Source: CAWAMR01 sp963783095 (GTDB taxonomy: Bacteria; Planctomycetota; Planctomycetia; Gemmatales; Gemmataceae). From it: a stretch of 64,000 bases of DNA. A program made the translations under genes and the position numbers. The number at the start of each line of letters is the position of its first letter. The stretch's first letter is position 1. The notes beneath the pieces are model-generated. The model did not search any database. It was given only the letters and a program-made list of their open reading frames with translations, and had not been told where the DNA came from. This document shows, one piece after another, positions 18,161 to 26,048 of this stretch. The DNA is taken from NCBI GenBank assembly GCA_963783095.1, contig CAWAMR010000001.1:186001-250000 (forward strand). Reading direction: 5' to 3'.

Positions 18161-18958
18161 TTAAAGACTATCGGGATCGACACCCAACTCTCGCAACTTC
18201 GCTGCTAATATGTTGGCGCGTTTCTTTTCTTCTTCGGCGCGTTTCTTTTCTTCTTCGGCGCGTTTCTTTTCTTCTTCGGCGCGTTTCTTTTCTTCTTCGG
18301 CGCGTTTCTTTTCTTCTTCGGCCCGTTTCTTCTCGTGTTCGACTCTTCGATGAGCCTTTTCCATTTCCTGTTCCGTTTCTTCGGCCTGAACGTCTGGAGC
18401 CACAAAAGGTCGGCCGTCTGGGTGATAAACGACCAGTTCGGTGCCGCTCGTATCAAAACGGATGCCCAGTCGGGGGCTGACATGGCCATTCATCCGTCGA
18501 TTTCGGACTAACCGTGACCGGCTGCGGTGCCACCCTTCCAGAAAGTCTTCGTCGGGGTCGTAAAGGTAATACTCTTCAACTCCGTACATGCGGTAAAATT
18601 CGAGAAGGTTTGCCAGGTGGGCATCGGTGTTGCTCGGAGAACGAATTTCAATGACAACTTGCGGAGCGACGCCAGCTTCTCGCCACTGACGGTAGGAGCT
18701 GCGACGACCCTTGGGACGACCGAAGGCAATCATGACATCAGGAGCAGTGCGAATATCTCGCTCACCCTCAACCGGATACCAAAGCAAATCGCTGGCCACA
18801 AAGACGTTCGGATCGTTGCGGTACCAGCCAAAGAAGCCGCTGAAGAGCTTGACGATCCACAATAGTTGGTCGGTATTTTCGGCCAAAGGTAATCCATCGC
18901 TTTCAGGGTAGTCAATGTCCTCCGGGACGACTTCAATTGTATGCGTGCGCATGTTCAT
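18161..18958 (-). CDS. Uma2-family (DUF820) nuclease-fold protein with a long KKRAEEE tail
   Basis: Residues 1-190 match the Uma2 family, a PD-(D/E)xK-like fold that is greatly expanded in planctomycetes and cyanobacteria. Visible core elements are APDVMIAFG, then VVIEIRSPSN and YRMYGVEEYYLYDPD. The expected acidic residues are present, but the usual EIxSP-x-[ST]-x-x-x-D Lys variant is not clear. From about residue 215 the protein is six near-identical KKRAEEE heptads, a highly charged single helix or coiled coil, encoded by 21-bp DNA repeats. No partner gene is apparent. The biological role of Uma2 proteins is unsettled. Two ATGs two codons apart (18958, 18952) are equally good starts. Confidence 0.85.
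   Translation of the reverse strand: MNMRTHTIEVVPEDIDYPESDGLPLAENTDQLLWIVKLFSGFFGWYRNDPNVFVASDLLWYPVEGERDIRTAPDVMIAFGRPKGRRSSYRQWREAGVAPQVVIEIRSPSNTDAHLANLLEFYRMYGVEEYYLYDPDEDFLEGWHRSRSRLVRNRRMNGHVSPRLGIRFDTSGTELVVYHPDGRPFVAPDVQAEETEQEMEKAHRRVEHEKKRAEEEKKRAEEEKKRAEEEKKRAEEEKKRAEEEKKRANILAAKLRELGVDPDSL
18211..18331 (-). repeat. 21-bp tandem repeat inside the Uma2 gene
   Basis: Nearly six direct copies of a 21-base unit, with core TTTCTTTTCTTCTTCGGCGC on the + strand, encode KKRAEEE heptads. Copies are almost identical at the DNA level, including silent positions, so they arose by recent slippage or unequal exchange. The unit length keeps the reading frame, and copy number can be expected to vary between strains. 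Confidence 0.9.
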
Positions 18959-19165
18959 TCCTTATCCAATCGTTTCCACTCAACGATGAGTGTGTTTATC
19001 GTACCTTGCCGGCAGATCGCAAACTACCTGAAACAGGCGGAGTTTTCCGAAACCTGGTGGAAAAAACGATTCGCTAGAATCCGAAGACAAAATCATCGAT
19101 TTTGATGCTTCGATCGTCTAATATTATACAAACCTCGATAATCGGTTTTGAGCGAGCATTCCATC

Positions 19166-20110
19166 ATGATACGATCGCACTATTTTACAACTGCTGCAAT
19201 TGCCCTGGCCTTGCTCCTCATCGGTGGTGCTGAAGCGCACGCTTTGAAGTTAGCTCGGCGGATGATGAATTCATCCGTCCAACAGGCAGCGCACGCCGAA
19301 GTGATCGTGCGCGGTACGATTACTGCCTTGGAGCCGGATATTCTCAAGATTTCAGAAGTGCCCGGCGGTCCCAAAGTCAATTACATGGTCGCCGTCGTGA
19401 AGGTCCAGGATGCTGTTCTCGGAACTGAGGGTGTTACCCACGTTCGCGTCGGGTTTGTACCGGGTGCCAATAACTCCGGATACTATGGTGAAGATGAGAT
19501 GCTCTTCAATGGCAGGATGGCCTACCGTGGCGGCAATGCATCCGCATCCATGCGTGAAGGTCTGGAAGCCTGTTTCTTCCTGGTCAAGCACCACGAAGCA
19601 GATTTTTACATCTTGCCGCAATATTCTTCCCCGCTGAAAAAGAGCCACACCTTTTTCGACGATGAAATGGACCGGGTCAAAAAAGTGGTGAAAGTGCTGA
19701 AGAACCCCATCGAAACGCTCAAAGCCAAGGAATCGAGCGATCGGCAGTTTGCGGCATGTGTGCTGCTGCATCGCTATCGAACGGCACTGCCAGTCGTCGG
19801 AACGGGAACAAACACGACAACGGTTAAGACCGAAGCCATTGGCGAAGAAGAGAGCAAACTTATCCTGTCAGGACTGGGAGAAACGACCTGGGGCGACATG
19901 GGCCCGGATGGACAAGGTACACTGGCTTTGCAATCCCTCTTCTGGCAACTGGCGTTGACAGAAAAGGATGGCTGGCGACAGCCAGTCGTCAAGGAGAACG
20001 AGGATTACAACACGGTCATGGACGGCGCGGTAAAGAAATGGATCAAGGAGAATGGCTCGAAGTATCGTTTACAACGATACATCCTCGAACTCAAGAAAAC
20101 GACGGAGTGA
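19166..20110 (+). CDS. Secreted hypothetical protein
   Basis: The N-terminus MIRSHYFTTAAIALALLLIGG with a following AEAHA is a signal peptide. I take the ATG at 19166; a TTG six codons earlier is possible. The mature part of about 290 residues has alternating hydrophobic strands in the first half (HAEVIVRGTITALEPDI, VAVVKVQDAVLG, HVRVGFVPG), consistent with a beta-sandwich, and a helical second half ending in AVKKWIKENGSKYRLQRYI. The first half recalls the 'export of a compound under oxidising conditions' beta domains seen in other secreted planctomycete proteins, but I cannot name a family. It is a single gene with about 200 bases of AT-rich DNA before it. No lipobox and no C-terminal sorting signal. 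Confidence 0.7.
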   Translation: MIRSHYFTTAAIALALLLIGGAEAHALKLARRMMNSSVQQAAHAEVIVRGTITALEPDILKISEVPGGPKVNYMVAVVKVQDAVLGTEGVTHVRVGFVPGANNSGYYGEDEMLFNGRMAYRGGNASASMREGLEACFFLVKHHEADFYILPQYSSPLKKSHTFFDDEMDRVKKVVKVLKNPIETLKAKESSDRQFAACVLLHRYRTALPVVGTGTNTTTVKTEAIGEEESKLILSGLGETTWGDMGPDGQGTLALQSLFWQLALTEKDGWRQPVVKENEDYNTVMDGAVKKWIKENGSKYRLQRYILELKKTTE

Positions 20111-20235
20111 ATCCAGGGCAGTCAAGATGGGCGGATCCGGAAGACAATCGCCACCGCGCCCGGGGCTGTTCTCTTCAGAGGTTTTTCCTCTACTATATTC
20201 CTCACTGCTTCGCTTCATTCTGAGAGCCGTCGAAC

Positions 20236-21282
20236 ATGAGCCGACACCGTTTGACCGTCGTTTTATCGCAGGCACCGGGCAAACATCCTGCCAAACGTGC
20301 TCTGGAAGAGAGCATCGCCGCTGCCCTCATCATGGAAGCGGGTCTCGATGTATCGATCATCCCCAATCTCTACGATTTGGGACCGGATCACACGGGCCGG
20401 CTCTATCTCGAAGGCGTATCGAGCGATATGGTGGTCCTCAGTTGGCTGTTTCCTCGCGCAGCCTACTGGTTGTTGAATCGCATTGAGATCAAGGGCCACG
20501 AAGGACAGACCCAACTCAAGCCGCCGAGCGACGACGACGAGGAACTGGAAGAAGCCGAGGCCGAACCGCCAAAAGGAATCGGCACTGCAGGAGAATTTCC
20601 GGATCGGCACATCTATACGCTCGACCTGCGCGATTCCAACAGCGCCGAGCCTTTCCTTCGAGAAATTCGCCGCATTGCCGGTGCATGCAAAGAGCGCCAC
20701 GAGAGGAAAGAAGCCGCTCGCTCCGCCAGCAAGCCTGCGATGGTGGAGTTAGGCTTGCCCTCAAAGAACGGATCCGCGCCTAACATGCCTCTACCGGCAT
20801 TTGAGCCGGAAAAGCTTCTCTCACCCGCCAATCGTCGCTGGTATCCGGTAATCGACTATAGCCGATGTACGAACTGCCTCGAATGTCTCGATTTTTGTCT
20901 GTTCGGCGTTTATGGAGTGGATAAATCTGATCGGATACTCGTCGAGACGCAAGATAATTGTAAGAAGGGCTGCCCCGCATGTAGTCGAGTCTGTCCAGAA
21001 CAGGCGATCATGTTTCCTGAGTACAAGACTCCCGCGATTGCCGGGGCCTCGGTCGGTGCGATCGGCGGTTTGAAGATTGATTTGAGCAAGCTGTTCGGCG
21101 GCGGCGAAGCGGTCGATGCCCTGACGCAAGCGGTCGCCGAGCGGGATCAAGAACTTGTCGCGGATGGTAGGACTGCTGTTGGACTGAGCGTCGGCATCCC
21201 GAAACGGCAGGAAGGGAAAGAATCGAGTTCGAAGGACGATCTCGACAAATTGATGGATGATCTCGATAGTCTGGGGCTCTAA
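20236..21282 (+). CDS. Two-cluster 4Fe-4S ferredoxin-domain protein
   Basis: The 348-residue protein has two cysteine groups: Cys211, 214, 217 and 221 (CTNCLECLDFC), and Cys242, 246, 249 and 253 (NCKKGCPACSRVCP). This is a ferredoxin-like fold holding two [4Fe-4S] clusters, with CxxxC spacing at the start of the second. The N-terminal 90 residues (LTVVLSQAPGKHPAKRALEE, then MVVLSWLFPRAAYW) look like a separate alpha/beta domain, joined by an acidic linker (98-112). The C-terminus is Ser/Asp/Lys-rich and disordered. It has no signal peptide and no catalytic subunit next to it. Inference: an electron-transfer protein for a partner encoded elsewhere. A TTCCAAG hairpin starts five bases after its stop codon. 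Confidence 0.8.
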   Translation: MSRHRLTVVLSQAPGKHPAKRALEESIAAALIMEAGLDVSIIPNLYDLGPDHTGRLYLEGVSSDMVVLSWLFPRAAYWLLNRIEIKGHEGQTQLKPPSDDDEELEEAEAEPPKGIGTAGEFPDRHIYTLDLRDSNSAEPFLREIRRIAGACKERHERKEAARSASKPAMVELGLPSKNGSAPNMPLPAFEPEKLLSPANRRWYPVIDYSRCTNCLECLDFCLFGVYGVDKSDRILVETQDNCKKGCPACSRVCPEQAIMFPEYKTPAIAGASVGAIGGLKIDLSKLFGGGEAVDALTQAVAERDQELVADGRTAVGLSVGIPKRQEGKESSSKDDLDKLMDDLDSLGL

Positions 21283-21286
21283 GATC

Positions 21287-21370
21287 AGTTCCAAGTTCCA
21301 AGTTCCAAGTTCCAAGTTCCAAGTTGAAAACCCGAAGGGTTGCCTTTTCTTTAACTTGGAACTTGGAACT
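21287..21370. repeat. Intergenic hairpin, TTCCAAG tandem-arm family (copy 2, inverted)
   Basis: The left arm 21287-21325 has more than five TTCCAAG units; the right arm 21353-21370 has two and a half in reverse complement. The 27-base loop starts GAAAACCCGAAGGG, which is the reverse complement of the loop end in the copy at 29963, so this copy is the same element in the opposite orientation. The loop itself contains a small AACCC/GGGTT hairpin. It lies between two genes on the same strand. Confidence 0.9.
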
Positions 21371-21449
21371 AACCGGGCAATCTTTCTCCCACCATCCCTC
21401 GTCTGAGATATGTTGGGGATACTCTCCATTTCTACTTCCGGAGGTAAAC

Positions 21450-23609
21450 ATGCGTAGACTGTTATGGCTCGCGCCGGTCATCGGGGCCGTGTCGTTGTCG
21501 GCGGTTCTATTGTCGGTAAATGCTGCGCCCGATAAACCCGCAGGGAAACCGGACCTGAAGGCTGTTACCACACTGCCGATCTCTCGCGTCATTCTGTTTT
21601 CATCGGGCGTCGGGCACTTTGCCCGGTCTGCCGAGGTCGAGGGCGATGTTCGCGTCGACCTGACCTTCCCCGAACAGGACATCAACGACCTCATCAAGTC
21701 GATGGTCCTGCAAGACTTCTCCGAAAAAGGTCGCGTGTCCGCTGTTACTTACGATAGCCGGGATCCGATCGATCGCACTTTGAAGTCATTTGCCATCAAC
21801 CTGAACAATAATCCGACCTTCGGCAGCATCCTGAATCAGGCGCGCGGCGAAAAGGTCGAAGTCGTGATGCAGCAAACCGCTGTGGGCGCTCCCGGTACTG
21901 TGAGCGGCACCATTATGGGGGTTGAGCATCAGAAAGTTGCCTCCAAAGATGGCGGCCAGGATATTGAGATTTTGAACCTGTGGTGTCAGGAAGGGATGCG
22001 CAATATCAAACTCAACGAAACCCAGCGCATTCGCTTCACGAATCCCATTCTCGAAAATGAAATGCGCCGAGCCCTGGAAACCCTCGCTTTGAGCCATGAC
22101 TCCCAGAAGAAAGCCGTGAGCCTCAACTTCAGCGGCGAAGGCAAGCGCAAAGTTCAAGTTGGCTACGTCATCGAAAACCCGATCTGGAAGACGAGCTATC
22201 GCCTCGTGCTCGACAAGCAAGAGAAGCCTTTCTTGCAAGGCTGGGCGGTTGTCGAGAATCCCACGGATGAAGATTGGAACGGCGTCGAGATGGCTCTCAT
22301 CTCCGGCCGGCCTATCTCTTTCAAGATGGATTTGTACAACCCGCTCTACATCAATCGACCGACCGTGGAGCCGGAACTCTTCGCTTCGCTGCGTCCGCCG
22401 ACATATTCCGGTGCGCTGGCGAAGTTCGATCAGGCTGCTGCTCAACCGGAGGTCGCCGCTCTCCGATCTGCTGGAGCCGCCCCCTTTAAACCGCAAATGG
22501 GTCTTCGCGCCCGTGGGGAACAGATGGAAGGTTTGATGAAGCGCGCTCCTGCTGCCGCCGATCGTGATTTTGCCAATCGAGTGGGCGGTGCCATGAACGA
22601 ACGCATGAACTTGAATCAAGCCGTCAACTCGGTAGCCCATGCTTCGCAACTGGGCGATTACTTCCAGTACGTGATCGATCAACCCGTTAGCTTGGGTCGT
22701 CAGAAATCCGCTTTGTTGCCGATCGTGAACAAGGACATCGACGGCCAACGCATCAGCATTTACAACCCGAACGTGCAAGCCAAACACCCGCTCCTTGGAC
22801 TCAAGTTCAAGAACACTTCCGGGATGCACCTGTCCCAGGGGCCGATCACCGTGTTTGAAGGTTCGACATATGCCGGTGACACGCGCGTTCTCGATCTCCA
22901 ACCGGGCGAAGAACGGCTCGTCTCCTATGCCATCGATCAGGGCACGGAAGTCAGTGTGAAGAATGGCAACTTCTCCACAAGGATTACCAAGGTAAAGGCC
23001 AACAAGGGCATCATCCATACCGAAACCTTGATCCGCGAGGAAAAGGTCTACGACATCAGTAACCGCTCCACCACGGATCGTGTTTTGTTGCTCGAACACC
23101 CCAACCGCAAGGGCCAGGGCTTTAGCTTCGTCGGCGATCACAAGCCCGCGGAAGAGGCAGCAGATGTGTTCCGCTTCCAGGTTTCCGTTGCGAGTAAGAA
23201 GGATCTGAGCTACACCGTCCGCGAAGAGCGAACGCAGGGCGCTTCGGTCACTTTGACCAACAACGCCGACGATCAGATTCGCTTCTTCATCAATCTCAAC
23301 GAAGCCTCGCCCGAATTGAAGGCCAAGTTGCAGGAAGCGCTGAAGGTCAAGGGAATCTGGGACAACACCCGCCGCGACATCAACACGGTCCAGATCCGCA
23401 TCAACACGATCACGAAGGATCAGGATCGCCTGCGTCAGAACCTGCGTGAATTCCCCAAGGATTCGGACATCTACAAGGAATACCTGGCGAAGTTCACCAA
23501 GCAGGAAAAGGAAATGAGCGAACTGGACGTGAAGTTGGCGGACCTTCAGAAGAAGGAACACAACGACAAGGTCAGTTATGAAACCTTCCTTGGCAATATT
23601 TCCGATTGA
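21450..23609 (+). CDS. Secreted DUF4139-domain protein
   Basis: GGAGG six bases before the ATG at 21450 fixes the start; an upstream in-frame extension lies in the hairpin and is not coding. A signal peptide (residues 1-25, ending VNAAP) leads into PISRVILFSSGVGHFARSAEV, the N-terminal beta domain of this family. A strand-rich DUF4139 region follows (YVIENPIWKTSYRLVLD, GWAVVENPTDEDWNGVEMAL). The centre (340-420) is Ala/Pro/Arg-rich, and the last 110 residues form a long coiled coil (NTITKDQDRLRQNLREFP). Length is 719 residues. Family knowledge: DUF4139 proteins (mucoidy-inhibitor-A-like) are exported proteins of unknown function. A strong intrinsic terminator follows the stop. Confidence 0.85.
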   Translation: MRRLLWLAPVIGAVSLSAVLLSVNAAPDKPAGKPDLKAVTTLPISRVILFSSGVGHFARSAEVEGDVRVDLTFPEQDINDLIKSMVLQDFSEKGRVSAVTYDSRDPIDRTLKSFAINLNNNPTFGSILNQARGEKVEVVMQQTAVGAPGTVSGTIMGVEHQKVASKDGGQDIEILNLWCQEGMRNIKLNETQRIRFTNPILENEMRRALETLALSHDSQKKAVSLNFSGEGKRKVQVGYVIENPIWKTSYRLVLDKQEKPFLQGWAVVENPTDEDWNGVEMALISGRPISFKMDLYNPLYINRPTVEPELFASLRPPTYSGALAKFDQAAAQPEVAALRSAGAAPFKPQMGLRARGEQMEGLMKRAPAAADRDFANRVGGAMNERMNLNQAVNSVAHASQLGDYFQYVIDQPVSLGRQKSALLPIVNKDIDGQRISIYNPNVQAKHPLLGLKFKNTSGMHLSQGPITVFEGSTYAGDTRVLDLQPGEERLVSYAIDQGTEVSVKNGNFSTRITKVKANKGIIHTETLIREEKVYDISNRSTTDRVLLLEHPNRKGQGFSFVGDHKPAEEAADVFRFQVSVASKKDLSYTVREERTQGASVTLTNNADDQIRFFINLNEASPELKAKLQEALKVKGIWDNTRRDINTVQIRINTITKDQDRLRQNLREFPKDSDIYKEYLAKFTKQEKEMSELDVKLADLQKKEHNDKVSYETFLGNISD

Positions 23610-23637
23610 CAGCACGACACGCCAGAAGACAGAAGGC

Positions 23638-23687
23638 AAAGGCCAGACAGAAAACAGCAATTTGCTGCTCGCTGTCTGGCCTTTTTT
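23638..23687 (+). terminator. Intrinsic terminator after the DUF4139 gene
   Basis: AAAGGCCAGACAG (23638-23650) pairs with CTGTCTGGCCTTT (23672-23684), a 13-bp stem around a 21-base loop, followed by a run of T. It lies 28 bases after the stop codon. The stem is flanked by imperfect AGACAG/CCAGAAG units, recalling the tandem-armed hairpins. Confidence 0.85.
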
Positions 23688-23726
23688 GTCTTCATTTTGG
23701 TAGACTGGATAAAAAGGAGGGACGCC

Positions 23727-24056
23727 ATGCCCCAAATTATTCTCACCGATGAACAAGCTCGAATTCTTCGGGAAGCAAACGAAACGGTTGAGGTGCGCGA
23801 CCCTTTGGGTCGAATTCTTTCTTTCCTTCAACCAATGGATCCCCTTGACGCCGAGGCCGTCTCCCGCCATCGGAGCAGGCGCAATCAAACGCGAGAAACC
23901 GTTCCGGCGGCGAAGGTGCAGGCGCATTTGCGCCGTCTTGACGAAATCGCTCAAGCGGAGGGAATGGATGAAGCCAAGATGCGCGATCTGTTAGGCGCAT
24001 GCAGGCGGGTGAAGAGGTATGAATCCGTTCGCCGTCGAATGGGACAAGTCTGCTGA
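23727..24056 (+). CDS. Putative antitoxin of a type II toxin-antitoxin pair
   Basis: AAAGGAGG lies seven bases before the ATG at 23727, which sets the start 10 codons inside the longest open frame. The 109-residue product begins MPQIILTDEQARILREANET, with VEVRDPLGRIL, a short beta region, then a basic stretch (SRHRSRRNQTRE) and a helical tail (LRRLDEIAQAEGMDEAKMRDL). It overlaps the toxin-like gene downstream by 38 bases. Family knowledge: planctomycetes carry many such pairs in which the antitoxin gene comes first. Inference: the N-terminal part binds DNA or dimerises, and the tail covers the toxin. I do not recognise a named antitoxin fold. Confidence 0.65.
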   Translation: MPQIILTDEQARILREANETVEVRDPLGRILSFLQPMDPLDAEAVSRHRSRRNQTRETVPAAKVQAHLRRLDEIAQAEGMDEAKMRDLLGACRRVKRYESVRRRMGQVC

Positions 24057-24276
24057 AATGGAGCTGGCCCGCATCTGGCTCTATGCACCCGATCCAAAGG
24101 CGATAACCTTGGCGTCAGCCAGGATCGACGAATTCCTGGCGCGGGATCCCGTCAATTGTGGACGTGCCTTGAGCGAAGGTTTATTCTTGCTGACGGTTTC
24201 TCCGTTGACTGCGTACTTCTCAATCGATCAAAACCATCATTCAGTAACGGTATCAGATGTTTTCTTCCGGGCTTGA
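24019..24276 (+). CDS. ParE/RelE-superfamily toxin-like protein
   Basis: The 85-residue product has the layout of the family: strand (FAVEWDKSAEMELARIWL) with two helices, then a C-terminal sheet (LFLLTVSPLTAYFSID, SVTVSDVFF). Members of the superfamily either cleave mRNA on ribosomes or poison gyrase. The catalytic residues of RelE are not evident, and the size favours a ParE-like fold. Start ATG at 24019 lies inside the antitoxin gene, so the pair is translationally linked. Its last 24 bases overlap the 3' end of the aminotransferase gene on the other strand. Confidence 0.7.
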   Translation: MNPFAVEWDKSAEMELARIWLYAPDPKAITLASARIDEFLARDPVNCGRALSEGLFLLTVSPLTAYFSIDQNHHSVTVSDVFFRA

Positions 24277-25470
24277 ATAAATAGACGACTGGATCGCACC
24301 CGGCAGCACCTCTGCCAGCCTATCGATCTCCGCCTCCGTGTTGTAGAAATGGGTTGAGGCCCGGATCAATAAGCGATCCGGGCGTTCGACGATCGGTATC
24401 TCAATTCGATGCTTCCAGATTGCCGCACGTAATTCTTTCGCTTTCTCTGCTCCTGTGAATGGCAACGTAAAGGCCGTCAACGATCCATGCATTCCAGGAA
24501 CCGCTGGCGTCGCCAACGGCAAACCCAGCCCGCCGATTTGTTGTCGAACATATTCCGCCAGTTCGGCGATCCGTCCACGAATTCGGTCCCAGCCAATCGT
24601 CGTTTGAAAGTTGATCGCTTCGGGAATGGTTAGCCAGGGGCATGGATCGCGCGTTCCTTCAAATTCCAGAAACCGGATGCGCGGCGTGGAGCCAAACTCA
24701 TCGCGCTCGTCCAGTTGCCGGCGACTGTGGTGATAACCCCAACTCACTTCCAAAGGCTGAAGTCGATCTTCATTGCCCGGTCCCATCACCAGGAAACCGG
24801 AATTGGTGGGAGCCAACAACCACTTGTGACAGTTTCCCGTGTAGAAGTCGGCCCCGATGTCGCTGACATCCAGTGGAATCATTGCCGGTGCGTGCGCTCC
24901 GTCAATGACCGTGAGGATGCCGCGCCGGCGTGCCTCACCACACAATTCCTTGGCAGGCAAAACCAAACCCGTCGGCGACAGGATATGACTGAAGAAGAAT
25001 AGTCGCGTTCTCGGCGACATCGCCGCGATCGCCGCTTCGACGATTTCACCGGGATGTTTTGCCATCGTCGGCAGTGGAAACGTCCGTAACGTCAACCCTT
25101 GCCGCTGTGCAGCACGTTCCCAGCACCAGTGCATCGCCCCATATTCGTGGTCGGTCAGCAAAATCTCACCGGGGGCAGCGAGACGTAAACTCGAAGCGAT
25201 GAGATTGATTGCGGAAGAAACATTGACGCTAAACACCAGTCGTTCCGGCTGCGTATGAAGAAAGGCAGCGAGTTGTTCGCGGGCATGCCACAAGAGCGGA
25301 GGAACCTCCCGGACCAGAAAATGGGTCGGCTCCGCAGCCAGGGCTCGCCGTAATTCGGTGACGCGATCGAAGACACTTTGCGGCAATGGGCCGAATGAGC
25401 CGGTGTTCAGATTGATGATCGTCGGATCGAGAATCATCCGGGCGCGGCAATCAAACCAAAATGAAGGCAT
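24253..25470 (-). CDS. Class V aminotransferase (isopenicillin-N-epimerase-like)
   Basis: The 405-residue protein is a fold-type I PLP enzyme. The N-terminal LNTGSFGPLPQSVFDRV and SVNVSSAINLIASSL bind the cofactor phosphate and substrate. IDGAHAPAMIPLDV supplies the PLP-ring Asp, and NCHKWLLAPTNSGFL holds the Lys that forms the Schiff base. The C-terminal RASTHFYNTEAEIDRL carries the carboxylate-binding Arg. Family knowledge: this subgroup includes epimerases, desulfurases and kynureninase-like enzymes, and the substrate cannot be read from sequence. No signal peptide. The start MPSFW could instead be the ATG of MILDPT, 11 codons in. It converges on the toxin gene with overlapping ends. Confidence 0.88.
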   Translation of the reverse strand: MPSFWFDCRARMILDPTIINLNTGSFGPLPQSVFDRVTELRRALAAEPTHFLVREVPPLLWHAREQLAAFLHTQPERLVFSVNVSSAINLIASSLRLAAPGEILLTDHEYGAMHWCWERAAQRQGLTLRTFPLPTMAKHPGEIVEAAIAAMSPRTRLFFFSHILSPTGLVLPAKELCGEARRRGILTVIDGAHAPAMIPLDVSDIGADFYTGNCHKWLLAPTNSGFLVMGPGNEDRLQPLEVSWGYHHSRRQLDERDEFGSTPRIRFLEFEGTRDPCPWLTIPEAINFQTTIGWDRIRGRIAELAEYVRQQIGGLGLPLATPAVPGMHGSLTAFTLPFTGAEKAKELRAAIWKHRIEIPIVERPDRLLIRASTHFYNTEAEIDRLAEVLPGAIQSSIYSSPEENI

Positions 25471-25556
25471 TCATCGTTCCTTCTCGTTACAAACTTCCAG
25501 ATCGGAAGCTTGAATTCAGGGGGTAGGAGGCGATATTCTGTATTTATTCCGGGATC

Positions 25557-25683
25557 TCCCGTAGGGCGGGTCGAGGCTTTGCGAGGCCCGCCGACAGCCG
25601 CTTCCCGTAGGGCGGGTCGAGGCTTTGCGAGGCCCGCCGACAGCCGCCAATTTGATTGCGGCGGGCCTCGCAAAGCCTCGACC
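25557..25683. repeat. Palindromic repeat cluster, GGGCGGGTCGAGG family
   Basis: Two direct copies of a unit centred on GGCGGGTCGAGGCTTTGCGA (near 25563-25601 and 25611-25649) are followed by an inverted copy (about 25659-25683). They can pair in alternative long stems. The same element returns at 25757-25972 and 46531-46608. No gene is present in the surrounding 580-base gap between the aminotransferase and the M48 protease. Confidence 0.85.
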
Positions 25684-25756
25684 CCCCCACTCACTCTCGC
25701 GGAAACTTCTAAGTGATGGTTCACTGTTGCCCGGTGGTGTCTTTATTTATATGACG

Positions 25757-25972
25757 TTACCGGTTCATGGCGGGCCTCGCAAAGCCTCGACCGCCCTACA
25801 TGACCAGTAACTGGTTCATGGCGGGCCTCGCAAAGCCTCGACCCGCCCTACATGACCAGTAACCGGTTCATGGCGGGCCTCGCAAAGCCTCGACCCGCCC
25901 TACATGACCAGTAACTGGTTCATGGCGGGCCTCGCAAAGCCTCGACCCGCCCTACATTACCGGTTTGGCTAA
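25757..25972. repeat. 52-bp direct tandem repeat of the same family
   Basis: Four copies of a 52-base unit: GGTTCATGGCGGGCCTCGCA, then AAGCCTCGACCCGCCCTACA, then a short spacer TGACCAGTAACT. The spacer forms ACCAGTAACTGGT or ACCGGTAACCGGT palindromes at each junction. Copies differ by only one to three bases, so the array is young. Each unit alone is the inverted form of the arms at 25557-25649. Confidence 0.88.
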
Positions 25973-26048
25973 TTACTCGCGACGAGGTTTTTCAGAATAA
26001 GCTCTGTTCGCCACAGGAACCTGCTCTTCAGTTTTGGGAGAACTTGGG

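Noticed and set aside
21786..23954. A 722-codon open frame on the - strand
   Set aside because: It runs antisense to the DUF4139 gene, which has a signal peptide, ribosome site and family motifs. The antisense product has no recognisable domain and reflects codon bias.
25757..25972. CRISPR array
   Set aside because: Units of 52 bp are directly adjacent, without unique spacers, and no cas gene is near. It is a tandem array of a palindromic element.
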